Below are positions 1-6,801 of a DNA stretch of 14,447 bases, in pieces; the stretch's first letter is position 1; every line of letters starts with the position of its first letter. The position numbers and the translations under genes are program-made. Below the pieces are notes generated by a model, which did not search any database, was not told where the DNA came from, and was given only the letters and a program-made list of their open reading frames with translations. The DNA is from an uncultured Mesorhizobium sp. (lineage in GTDB: Bacteria > Pseudomonadota > Alphaproteobacteria > Rhizobiales > Rhizobiaceae). The stretch covers positions 1-14,447 of the forward strand of contig CALFXR010000154.1 in the NCBI GenBank assembly GCA_937958475.1, written 5' to 3'.

Positions 1-2
1 TC

Positions 3-896
3 GAGCGCCGCGACGCCGTCGACACGGCCGCCGTCCTTCTGATGATCGGCCTCACCTTCTCGTGGGGCCTGAACGGCGTCGCCGCCAAGGTGACCAATAT
101 CGGCTTCAACCCGATCTTCGCGACCTGCTTCCGTTCGGCGATGGGCGCGCTGCTGGTCTTCGCCTGGTGCCGATGGCGGGGCATCTCCCTCTTCGCCAGC
201 GACGGTTCGCTCCGGCCCGGCATCCTCGCCGGCACGCTTTTCGGCTTCGAGTTCGCGCTGATCTTCTTCGGCCTCGATTTCACCTCCGTGGCGCGCAGCG
301 TGCTCCTGGTCAACACGATGCCGTTCTGGGTGCTGGTCGGCGCGCACTTCCTGCTCGGCGAGCGCATGAACCTGGTGAAGCTGGCGGGGCTGGTGCTCGC
401 CTTCCTCGGCGTCGCCGTGGTGTTTTCCGACGAGCTGAGCGTTATCGGACCGCGTTCGCTGCTCGGCGACGTCATGAGCCTCGGCGCCGGGGCGCTGTGG
501 GGGGCGACGACGCTGGTCATCAAGTCGACGCGGCTGGTGCGCGCCAGCGCGGAAAAGATCCTGCTCTACCAGCTGGTCGTCTCGGCGATCGTCGTCCTGC
601 CGATGATTCCGCTCGCCGGCCCGGTCCTGCGCGACGTCGCGACGATGCCGGTCGTGGCGCTGATCTTCCAGGCGGTCTACATCGCCGCCTTCACCTATGT
701 GCTCTGGTTCTGGCTGATGCGGCGCTATCCGGCCGCCGGCCTGTCGAGCTTCGCCTTCCTGACGCCGGTCTTCGGCGTCTTCCTCGGCGGCGTCCTGCTG
801 GACGAGCCGCTGTCGGCGCGGCTCTTCGTGGCGCTGGCGATGATCGGGGTGGGCCTCGCCATCGTCAACCGGCCGCAACACAAACGGGAGGCCTGA
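3..896 (+). CDS. EamA/DMT-family transporter (5' end outside window)
   Basis: This is an inner-membrane drug/metabolite transporter of the EamA (RhaT/YdcZ-like) type; the substrate cannot be told from sequence. The frame is open from base 3, and the 13 residues before the first internal ATG (base 42) read like a normal N-terminus leading into the first helix. I therefore treat the gene as starting upstream of the window rather than at 42. The visible ~297 residues are almost entirely hydrophobic segments, consistent with about ten helices in two EamA repeats. A conserved-looking SWGLN stretch lies in the first helix, and a glycine-rich FLTPVFGVFLGG segment with a following DEP lies near the end, as in the second repeat of this family. 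The TGA at 894-896 is one base before the next gene's ATG, so the two are probably co-transcribed and translationally coupled. The family call is firm; the function is unknown. Confidence 0.9.
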   Translation, partial: ERRDAVDTAAVLLMIGLTFSWGLNGVAAKVTNIGFNPIFATCFRSAMGALLVFAWCRWRGISLFASDGSLRPGILAGTLFGFEFALIFFGLDFTSVARSVLLVNTMPFWVLVGAHFLLGERMNLVKLAGLVLAFLGVAVVFSDELSVIGPRSLLGDVMSLGAGALWGATTLVIKSTRLVRASAEKILLYQLVVSAIVVLPMIPLAGPVLRDVATMPVVALIFQAVYIAAFTYVLWFWLMRRYPAAGLSSFAFLTPVFGVFLGGVLLDEPLSARLFVALAMIGVGLAIVNRPQHKREA

Positions 897-897
897 C

Positions 898-1686
898 ATG
901 CGTGATCTCTTGGGCGACCTCGAGGCCGGCAGCTACCTTTCCGATCCCGATCCGGTGAAGCGCGCGCAGAACCAGATGCGGGCGCCTGTCGTGAAACGCT
1001 TCTACGACAAGGTGACTGTCGAAGAGAGGGCCGACGGTTACGTCGTGCTGCTCGACGGCAAGCCGGTACGCACGCCGGGCAAGGCCGTGCTGACCCTGCC
1101 CACGGAGCGGGCCGCAGCGATCGTCGCGGCGGAGTTCGAGGCCCAGCAGGAGAAGATCGATCCGGTGACCATGCCGGCGACTCGCCTCGTCAACGCGGCG
1201 ATCGACGGAGTCGCTACGGACGTGCAGGCGGTCATCGAGGACATCCTGCGCTATGCCTCCTCCGATCTGCTCTGCTACCGCGCCGACGCACCCGACGCGC
1301 TTGTTGCACGGCAGTCGGAGGCCTGGGATCCGGTGATCGACTGGGCGAGGGCGCATCTCGGCGCACGCTTCGTTATCGCCGAGGGTATCGTCCACGTCGC
1401 CCAGCCGCGCGAGGCGATCGGCGCGATCGGCATTCACCTGGCGCGCACGGCCGAACCGCTCCGGCTCGCCGCACTGCACCTGATGACGACGCTGACCGGT
1501 TCCGCGTTGCTGGCGCTGGCAGTCGAGGAGGGCGAACTGTCTGCCGACGCCGCCTGGACGGCGGCTCATGTCGACGAGACCTGGAACGCCGAGCAGTGGG
1601 GCGAGGACTACGAGGCAGCCGCGCGAAGCCGGGCGCGGTCGTACGACTTTAGCGCTGCTGTTAGGGTTCTCTCTACAATCCGCTAA
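898..1686 (+). CDS. ATP12-family F1-ATPase assembly chaperone
   Basis: A 262-residue protein matching the ATP12 chaperone family. In mitochondria ATP12 binds the F1 alpha subunit and prevents its aggregation before assembly; alphaproteobacteria keep a homologue. Visible hallmarks are the KRFYDKVTVEE segment (about residues 33-44), the LDGKPVRTPGK strand-turn (about 52-62), the IDPVTMPATRL-N segment (about 88-101), the DILRYASSDLLCYR stretch (about 114-128) and the W-DP-IDW segment that follows. The length is normal for the bacterial family. The start at 898 follows the EamA stop by one base, so expression probably depends on that gene's message; GGGAGG just upstream (886-891) can serve as its Shine-Dalgarno. 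The ATP synthase genes are not in the window. Acting in the cytoplasm on F1 is inferred from the family. Confidence 0.9.
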   Translation: MRDLLGDLEAGSYLSDPDPVKRAQNQMRAPVVKRFYDKVTVEERADGYVVLLDGKPVRTPGKAVLTLPTERAAAIVAAEFEAQQEKIDPVTMPATRLVNAAIDGVATDVQAVIEDILRYASSDLLCYRADAPDALVARQSEAWDPVIDWARAHLGARFVIAEGIVHVAQPREAIGAIGIHLARTAEPLRLAALHLMTTLTGSALLALAVEEGELSADAAWTAAHVDETWNAEQWGEDYEAAARSRARSYDFSAAVRVLSTIR

Positions 1687-1712
1687 CACGCAACTTCGCG
1701 CATTTCCGCTAA

Positions 1713-1741
1713 TTCACTGAATTATATACTTAAGTCATAAT
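1713..1741 (+). promoter_or_regulatory. Candidate sigma-70-type promoter for the MFS gene
   Basis: The 165-bp gap between the ATP12 gene and the MFS gene holds an AT-rich patch in otherwise GC-rich DNA. TTCACT (1713-1718) and CATAAT (1736-1741) lie 17 bp apart and are the best -35/-10 pair I see; a TATACT at 1725-1730 is an alternative -10. A start near 1750 would leave a leader of about 100 nt. The match to consensus is only moderate. Confidence 0.35.
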
Positions 1742-1851
1742 CCCAAAGGATAGCGGCGGGGAACCGGGATTTCTGCCAATCGGCCTCTACTGGCGCGCCC
1801 TGGACGAATGTTCGATCCACCGGGCAGCTTCAACGCCTGGGAGGCTCAACA

Positions 1852-3744
1852 ATGGCGATTGCATCCGTGGCCGGCGCATCACGTAGCGGCGGCATGACCC
1901 GCGAGGAGAAGAAGGTCATCTTCGCTTCCTCGCTCGGCACCGTTTTCGAATGGTACGATTTCTATCTCTACGGTTCGCTGGCCGCGTTCATCGGCGCGAC
2001 CTTCTTCTCGCAGTATCCGGAAGCGACCCGCAACATCTTCGCGCTGCTCGCCTTCGCGGCGGGCTTCCTGGTGCGTCCGTTCGGCGCGCTGGTGTTCGGC
2101 CGTATCGGCGACATCGTCGGCCGCAAGTACACCTTCCTCGTCACCATCGTGATCATGGGCACCTCGACCTTCCTGGTCGGCGTGCTTCCCGGCTCGGGCA
2201 CGATCGGCATCGCGGCGCCGATCATCCTGATCGCCCTGCGCATGCTGCAGGGCCTGGCCCTCGGCGGCGAATACGGCGGTGCCGCGACCTACGTCGCCGA
2301 GCATTCGCCGGCCGGCAAGCGCGGCTACTACACGTCCTGGATCCAGACCACCGCGACGCTCGGCCTGTTCCTGTCGCTGCTGCTCATCCTCGGCGTGCAG
2401 ACCATGCTCGGCAAGGAAGACTTCGCCGCCTGGGGCTGGCGCATTCCGTTCCTCCTCTCGGTCGTGCTGCTCGGCATCTCGGTGTGGATCCGCATGCAGA
2501 TGAACGAGTCGCCGGTTTTCCAGAAGATGAAGGAAGAGGGCAAGCAGTCGAAGGCTCCGCTGTCGGAGGCGTTCGGCCAGTGGAAGAACGCCAAGATCGC
2601 CATCCTCGCGCTGCTCGGCGCCGTCGCCGGCCAGGCGGTTGTCTGGTACTCCGGCCAGTTCTACGCCCTGTTCTTCCTGCAGAACGTGCTGAAGGTCGAT
2701 CCTCAGTCGACCAACATCATGGTCGCCATCTCGCTTTTGCTCGGCACCGGCTTCTTCGTCGTGTTCGGCTGGCTCTCCGACAAGATCGGCCGCAAGCCGA
2801 TCATCATGGCCGGCCTGCTGCTGGCGATCGTCACCTACTTCCCGCTGTTCAAGGCTCTGACCGAGGCCGCCAACCCGGCGCTCGCCAAGGCCCAGGCCAG
2901 CGTGGCGGCGACGGTGACCGCGGCGCCCGGCGACTGCAAGTTCCAGTTCAACCCGGTCGGCACGGCGAAGTTCACCACCTCGTGCGACATTGCGACCGCC
3001 TTCCTGACGCGCAATTCGGTTCCCTACACCGTCGCCACGACGGCGGCGGCGGGAACCGCTGCGGTCGTGAAGATCGGCGAGACCGCCATCGAGTCGTATG
3101 ACGCGGTGGCGGCCGGCGACAAGGCAGCCGGGCTCGGCAAGGCGTTCGAGAAGGCCGTCAACATCGCTCTCCACGACGGCGGCTATCCGCTGGTTCGCGG
3201 CGCGGCCGACGTTGCCGACCAGAAGCTCGACGCTTTCGTCGCCGCCAATCCCGAAGCGAAGCTCGACGCCGCGGCGATCCGCGGCGGCGAGAAGAAGACG
3301 GTCCCGGTCGCGAAGGCGATCGCCGACAAGCTGGTCACGGCCGACGAGGCCGCCGGCGCCACCGAGGTCACGGTCTACAACATCCCGGGCGCGGGCGCGT
3401 TCAAGATGGTGGCCGATCCCGCCGCGGTGAACTGGACCGGGATCATCGCCATCCTGACCGTGCTCGTCATCTACGTGACTATGGTCTACGGACCGATCGC
3501 GGCCTGGCTGGTCGAGATGTTCCCGACCCGCATCCGCTACTCCGGCATGTCGCTGCCCTATCACATCGGCAACGGCTGGTTCGGCGGCCTGCTCCCGGCG
3601 ACGGCGTTCGCCATGAGCGCGGCGAAGGGCGACATCTACTTCGGTCTCTGGTACCCGATCGTCATCGCCGCGATGACGCTGGTGATCGGTACCCTGTTCC
3701 TTCGTGATACCAAGCGGACAGCCGACCTGCACCAGTTCGACTGA
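1852..3744 (+). CDS. MHS-type MFS transporter with large periplasmic-loop insert
   Basis: A 630-residue Major Facilitator protein of the metabolite:H+ symporter (MHS, ProP/ShiA/KgtP-like) type, predicted to import an organic acid or similar solute with protons. The N-terminal signature FEWYDFYLYG (about residues 34-43) and the two cytoplasmic GR-x-D-x2-GRK loops (83-92 and 306-315) are clear, as is the RMLQGLALGGEYGG segment in helix 4. The C-terminal PTRIRYSGMSLPYHIGNGWFGG stretch is also typical. MHS proteins are usually 430-550 residues. The excess is a hydrophilic, Ala-rich block at about 337-526 between predicted helices 9 and 10, which by topology faces the periplasm. It contains Cys362 and Cys378. 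GGGAGG about 8 bases before the ATG supports the start. It stands alone with its own upstream gap and a downstream hairpin. Confidence 0.9.
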   Translation: MAIASVAGASRSGGMTREEKKVIFASSLGTVFEWYDFYLYGSLAAFIGATFFSQYPEATRNIFALLAFAAGFLVRPFGALVFGRIGDIVGRKYTFLVTIVIMGTSTFLVGVLPGSGTIGIAAPIILIALRMLQGLALGGEYGGAATYVAEHSPAGKRGYYTSWIQTTATLGLFLSLLLILGVQTMLGKEDFAAWGWRIPFLLSVVLLGISVWIRMQMNESPVFQKMKEEGKQSKAPLSEAFGQWKNAKIAILALLGAVAGQAVVWYSGQFYALFFLQNVLKVDPQSTNIMVAISLLLGTGFFVVFGWLSDKIGRKPIIMAGLLLAIVTYFPLFKALTEAANPALAKAQASVAATVTAAPGDCKFQFNPVGTAKFTTSCDIATAFLTRNSVPYTVATTAAAGTAAVVKIGETAIESYDAVAAGDKAAGLGKAFEKAVNIALHDGGYPLVRGAADVADQKLDAFVAANPEAKLDAAAIRGGEKKTVPVAKAIADKLVTADEAAGATEVTVYNIPGAGAFKMVADPAAVNWTGIIAILTVLVIYVTMVYGPIAAWLVEMFPTRIRYSGMSLPYHIGNGWFGGLLPATAFAMSAAKGDIYFGLWYPIVIAAMTLVIGTLFLRDTKRTADLHQFD

Positions 3745-3764
3745 TCGGATCGATCGCGAAACCC

Positions 3765-3792
3765 GCCGCTCCGCCCTCACGGGCGGGGCGGC
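3765..3792 (+). terminator. GC-rich hairpin after the MFS gene
   Basis: A 12-bp stem (3765-3776 with 3781-3792, one T-G pair) closes on a TCAC loop, starting 20 bases after the MFS stop codon. No T-run follows, so it may be a weak intrinsic terminator or an mRNA 3'-end stabiliser. Confidence 0.5.
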
Positions 3793-3899
3793 ATCACTGT
3801 TGATGCGCCTATCGTTTCGGGTTCTGATCGGTCGACGAGCGCTGCGCCCCGACAAGGGCATCCCGCGGCTCGGCGTCCGGACAGCGAAGGCAGCTTGCC

Positions 3900-4640
3900 A
3901 TGCGCATAGGTCTCCTCACCGACATTCATGCCAATCGCGAGGCCCTCGACGCGGTTCTCGCCGCTGTCGCGGCCGACCGGGTCGACCGTCTCGTGCTGCT
4001 CGGCGACATCGTCGGCTACGGGCCGGACCCGGAGTACGCCGTGGAGCGATGCGCCCGCCTCGTCGAGGACGGCGCCGTCTGCCTGAAGGGCAACCACGAC
4101 GAAGCGGCGACGGTCGCGTCCCACTCCATGTCCGAGAATGCGCGCGTGGCGATGGAGTGGACGCGCAAGCGCCTAAGCGTCGAGCATGCCCGGTTCCTCG
4201 CCGGGCTGCCGATGGAAAGGGCCGAGGACGATCGGCTCTACGTCCACGCCAGCGCCGATCGGCCCGAGAAATGGAACTACGTGAATTCGATCGCTGCGGC
4301 GGCATCGTGCCTCGCGGCGACGACGGCGCGCTACGTGTTCTGCGGCCATACGCACAAGCCGGCGCATTTCTATTCGCTGAACGGGCGCACGCCCTCGGTG
4401 TTCGTGCCGATCGCCAATGTCGCCGTCCCGCTCTCGCCGATCCGGCGCAGCGTCACCGTCGTCGGTGCCGTCGGCCAGCCGCGGGACGGAAACGCCGCTG
4501 CCTGCTTCGGTCTGCTCGATCTGGCGGGGCGCAGCATCACCATGCGGCGCGTGCCGTATGATTTCGAGATGACCTTGAGCAAGGTCAAGGCAGCGGGTCT
4601 TCCCGCGTGGCTCGGCATGCGTTTGCAGATCGGGCGCTAG
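3900..4640 (+). CDS. Calcineurin-like metallophosphoesterase
   Basis: A 246-residue soluble cytoplasmic phosphoesterase with the full set of calcineurin-like dimetal motifs: DIHAN at 8-12, GDIVGYGP at 35-42, GNHD at 64-67, a VHAS histidine near 120, and GHTH at 149-152. Asp8, His10, Asp36, Asn65 and the later histidines are the expected metal ligands and all are present, so it should be active. Members of this family act on phosphoproteins, cyclic nucleotides or dinucleoside polyphosphates; the substrate here is unknown. The next gene starts 11 bp after the stop and encodes a Ser/Thr kinase, which suggests a phosphatase role opposing that kinase, but this is inference from position. The ATG at 3900 follows a GAAGG Shine-Dalgarno at 3885-3890. 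No strong promoter was recognised in the 155-bp gap upstream. Confidence 0.9.
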   Translation: MRIGLLTDIHANREALDAVLAAVAADRVDRLVLLGDIVGYGPDPEYAVERCARLVEDGAVCLKGNHDEAATVASHSMSENARVAMEWTRKRLSVEHARFLAGLPMERAEDDRLYVHASADRPEKWNYVNSIAAAASCLAATTARYVFCGHTHKPAHFYSLNGRTPSVFVPIANVAVPLSPIRRSVTVVGAVGQPRDGNAAACFGLLDLAGRSITMRRVPYDFEMTLSKVKAAGLPAWLGMRLQIGR

Positions 4641-4651
4641 AACAGGAGGAT

Positions 4652-6061
4652 ATGTTGGGGCGACTCAATTCGGGCGACGTGATCGACGGTTTTGTCCTCG
4701 ACGAGAAACTCGCGGCGGGCGGCATGGGATCGCTCTGGCATGCGACGAAGCCGGGTATCGACTATCCGGTCGTTCTCAAGGTGCCTTTCTTCGATCCAGG
4801 CCAGGACGTTTCGACCATCGTCGGCTACGAGGTCGAGGAAATGATCCTGAAGCGGCTCTCCGGACCGCACGTGCCCCGCTTCGCCGGCGCCGGCGATCTC
4901 GCCGAGACGCCCTATATCGCCATGGAATTCGTCAAGGGCGAAAGCCTTGAGGGCATCGCCGCCAAGGCGCCGCTCCCGGCCCACGAGGTGACGCGGATCG
5001 GCACGCTGATCGCCAACGCGCTCGCCTCCATCCATCGCCAGAACGTCTCGCATCTCGACCTGAAGCCGGAGAACGTGATCCTGGCCGAGCGCGGCGCCGT
5101 GCTGATCGATTTCGGCCTGGCCCGCCATTTCGAACTGCCGGACCTGCTCGGCGAGGAGAGTTCCGTGCCGATGGGCACGCCGGCTTACATCTCGCCGGAA
5201 CAGGTGCTCGGCAACCGCAACAATCCCTCGAGCGACATCTTTTCGCTCGGCTGCATCCTCTACGAACTGGCGACGGGCACGAAGCCGTATGGCGAGCCGA
5301 CGACGACGGCCGGCATGAAGCGGCGCATCTATCATACACCGCTGTCGCCGCGGGAGTTGCAGCGGTCGGTGCCGCGGTCGCTTTCGGCCGTCATCATGCG
5401 CTGCCTCGAGGTCGATCCGCTCCGCCGCTACGCGATGGCGGGCAATGTCGCCTTCGACCTGGCCAACCCCGAGCAGGTCGCGGTCCATGCCATCCCGCGC
5501 GGCAGGCAAGGTTTCTTCGGCAGGGTCCGCGGCCTGTTTTCGCCGAAGCAGACCGTCGACCTGGCGCGCGCCTCGACACAATCGGTCGGCGAGGGCAGGG
5601 CAGTCGTTCTGGTCGCGGTCGATCTCGCGGACGGCGCCGACACGCTGGCCGAACAGGTTCGCGCCGAGGCACAGCGCGTGCTCGCCGCCTCTCCCGGCGC
5701 CCGGCTGGCCTGCGTCACCATCCTGAAGACGGAGATCCTCGGCGCAGAAGCCGACGTCGACGCTCTCGGCCGCTCGGCCTATGTGAACCGCCTGGTCGCC
5801 CTGAAGGACTGGGCGCAGCCGCTCGCTCTTCCCGACGACGTCGTCTCCTACCATGTCGTCGAGGCGTTCTCGCCGGCCGCGGCGATCCTGCAATACGCCA
5901 AGCACAACGATGTCGGCCACATCGTCCTGGGCGCGCGGGCCTCCTCGGCGCTCAGGCGCCATCTCGGCTCCGTCTCTGCGGAAGTGGTGGCCGAGGCGCT
6001 GTGCAGCGTGTCGGTCGTGCGGGTGAAACGGATCGAGGAACGCGCCCGCGACGCGGCCTGA
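4652..6061 (+). CDS. Ser/Thr protein kinase fused to a universal stress protein domain
   Basis: A two-domain soluble protein of 469 residues. Residues ~12-275 are a Hanks-type kinase: glycine loop AAGGMGSLW (21-29), ATP lysine Lys43, a helix-C glutamate among Glu60/62/63, catalytic HLDLKPEN (134-141, Asp136 and Asn141), DFG (153-155), and TPAYISPE (177-183). The residue before the catalytic Asp is Leu rather than Arg, so it is a non-RD kinase. Residues ~316-460 form a USP fold ending in a GARA-x8-GS segment (427-440), a slightly altered ATP-binding motif of USP proteins. No membrane segment is present. I prefer ATG at 4652 (TTG at 4655 fits the AGGAGG at 4644-4649 better); an in-frame GTG at 4607 lies inside the preceding gene. 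It is co-directional with the phosphoesterase 11 bp upstream, and its stop lies 3 bp from a convergent gene. Targets are unknown. Confidence 0.9.
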   Translation: MLGRLNSGDVIDGFVLDEKLAAGGMGSLWHATKPGIDYPVVLKVPFFDPGQDVSTIVGYEVEEMILKRLSGPHVPRFAGAGDLAETPYIAMEFVKGESLEGIAAKAPLPAHEVTRIGTLIANALASIHRQNVSHLDLKPENVILAERGAVLIDFGLARHFELPDLLGEESSVPMGTPAYISPEQVLGNRNNPSSDIFSLGCILYELATGTKPYGEPTTTAGMKRRIYHTPLSPRELQRSVPRSLSAVIMRCLEVDPLRRYAMAGNVAFDLANPEQVAVHAIPRGRQGFFGRVRGLFSPKQTVDLARASTQSVGEGRAVVLVAVDLADGADTLAEQVRAEAQRVLAASPGARLACVTILKTEILGAEADVDALGRSAYVNRLVALKDWAQPLALPDDVVSYHVVEAFSPAAAILQYAKHNDVGHIVLGARASSALRRHLGSVSAEVVAEALCSVSVVRVKRIEERARDAA

Positions 6062-6064
6062 GGC

Positions 6065-6391
6065 TCAGGCGCCGGAAAGCCCGAGCGCGCGCAGCACGTT
6101 GGGAATGGCCGGCAGGGTGAGCAGCGCGGTTCCGGCGAGCCAGATCGCCGTCGTCACCGATCCGCGCGGCGTGCCCGCAAAGCGCTCGTAGAGCGCCGCC
6201 GGCACGCCGGCGACCATGATCGTGAGCGTCGACAGGATCAGCGCGCTCGCCATGTAGACCGCCTCCGTGTAGGCCGGCGCCCAGGACGGGAACCAGACCG
6301 GGTAGAGCACGAAGACGGCGAGCACCCAGGGCGAGAAGATGCCGTTGACGATGGCGATCGCCATCACCGGGACGAGGGCGTTGCGATCCAT
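6065..6391 (-). CDS. Small integral membrane protein, unknown function
   Basis: A 108-residue hydrophobic protein with about three predicted membrane helices (roughly residues 5-32, 44-66 and 80-102). A proline/aromatic-rich turn (VWFPSWAP, about 32-39) lies between the first two. I do not recognise a family with a known function. The gene follows the YggT-like gene by 9 bp on the same strand. Its AGGAGGG ribosome-binding site overlaps that gene's TAG stop, so the two are almost certainly translated from one message. Its stop is only 3 bp from the kinase-USP stop on the other strand, and I see no hairpin between them, so transcripts could run into each other. Confidence 0.75.
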   Translation of the reverse strand: MDRNALVPVMAIAIVNGIFSPWVLAVFVLYPVWFPSWAPAYTEAVYMASALILSTLTIMVAGVPAALYERFAGTPRGSVTTAIWLAGTALLTLPAIPNVLRALGLSGA

Positions 6392-6400
6392 CCTTCCCTC

Positions 6401-6697
6401 CTAGGACGATGCCGGCGCGAGGCCGAGATTGAGCAGCGCGACCAGAAACACGAGGCGGATGGCCATCGTCCACAGCACGGCGAAGACGATGACGACCGTG
6501 TGCGAAAGCACCTGCGGGGTGACGAAGCGGACGACCTTCACGAACGGATCGGTGATCAGGCGGAAGAAGCGCCAGATATAGTTGTCCCAGTTCTCCGGCA
6601 CGAAGAAGCCGAGCACCAGCCGGCCGATCAGCGTGTACATGATCGCGGCGAGCACGAAGTTCGGGATGTGGAAGTACCAGTAGGACCAGAAGTTCAT
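6401..6697 (-). CDS. YggT-like small membrane protein
   Basis: A 98-residue membrane protein with two predicted helices (about 12-33 and 64-92). Between them lies a basic segment, RFFRLITDPFVKVVRFVTP (about 43-61), that resembles the R-x-L-T-x-P-x3-P-x-R-x3-P signature of the YggT family; the first proline and the closing proline are kept, the middle one is not. YggT proteins are small inner-membrane proteins tied loosely to osmotic protection and cell-division or photosystem factors in different lineages; no molecular function is assigned here. It starts ~100 bp after the symporter gene, beyond that gene's terminator, and is followed closely by the 108-residue membrane-protein gene. The Shine-Dalgarno is weak. 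The family call is by pattern only. Confidence 0.7.
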   Translation of the reverse strand: MNFWSYWYFHIPNFVLAAIMYTLIGRLVLGFFVPENWDNYIWRFFRLITDPFVKVVRFVTPQVLSHTVVIVFAVLWTMAIRLVFLVALLNLGLAPASS

Positions 6698-6741
6698 GCG
6701 GGCGCGGTTCCGATCGGGACTGGCGCGTTATGGCAGTGCGG

Positions 6742-6779
6742 CGCCGGAAAAGAAAGCGGGGTCCGTCGCCGGACCCCGC
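6742..6779 (-). terminator. Rho-independent terminator of the symporter operon
   Basis: A perfect 10-bp stem (6756-6765 with 6770-6779, GCGGGGTCCG arm) with a TCGC loop is followed, reading on the minus strand, by a T-rich tract (TTTCTTTTCC, 6755-6746). It begins 22 bp past the symporter stop and separates that operon from the YggT-like pair. Confidence 0.85.
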
Positions 6780-6801
6780 CTGTCGTTGCCGGAAGGACGG
6801 A

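Noticed and set aside
1879..3861. A 660-residue open frame antisense to the MFS gene
   Set aside because: Arg/Asp/Gly/His-rich translation with no family pattern; a typical shadow frame in GC-rich DNA opposite a clear transporter gene.
4607..4651. GTG start at 4607 for the kinase
   Set aside because: It lies inside the phosphoesterase gene, has no ribosome site, and the added residues are not part of the kinase fold.
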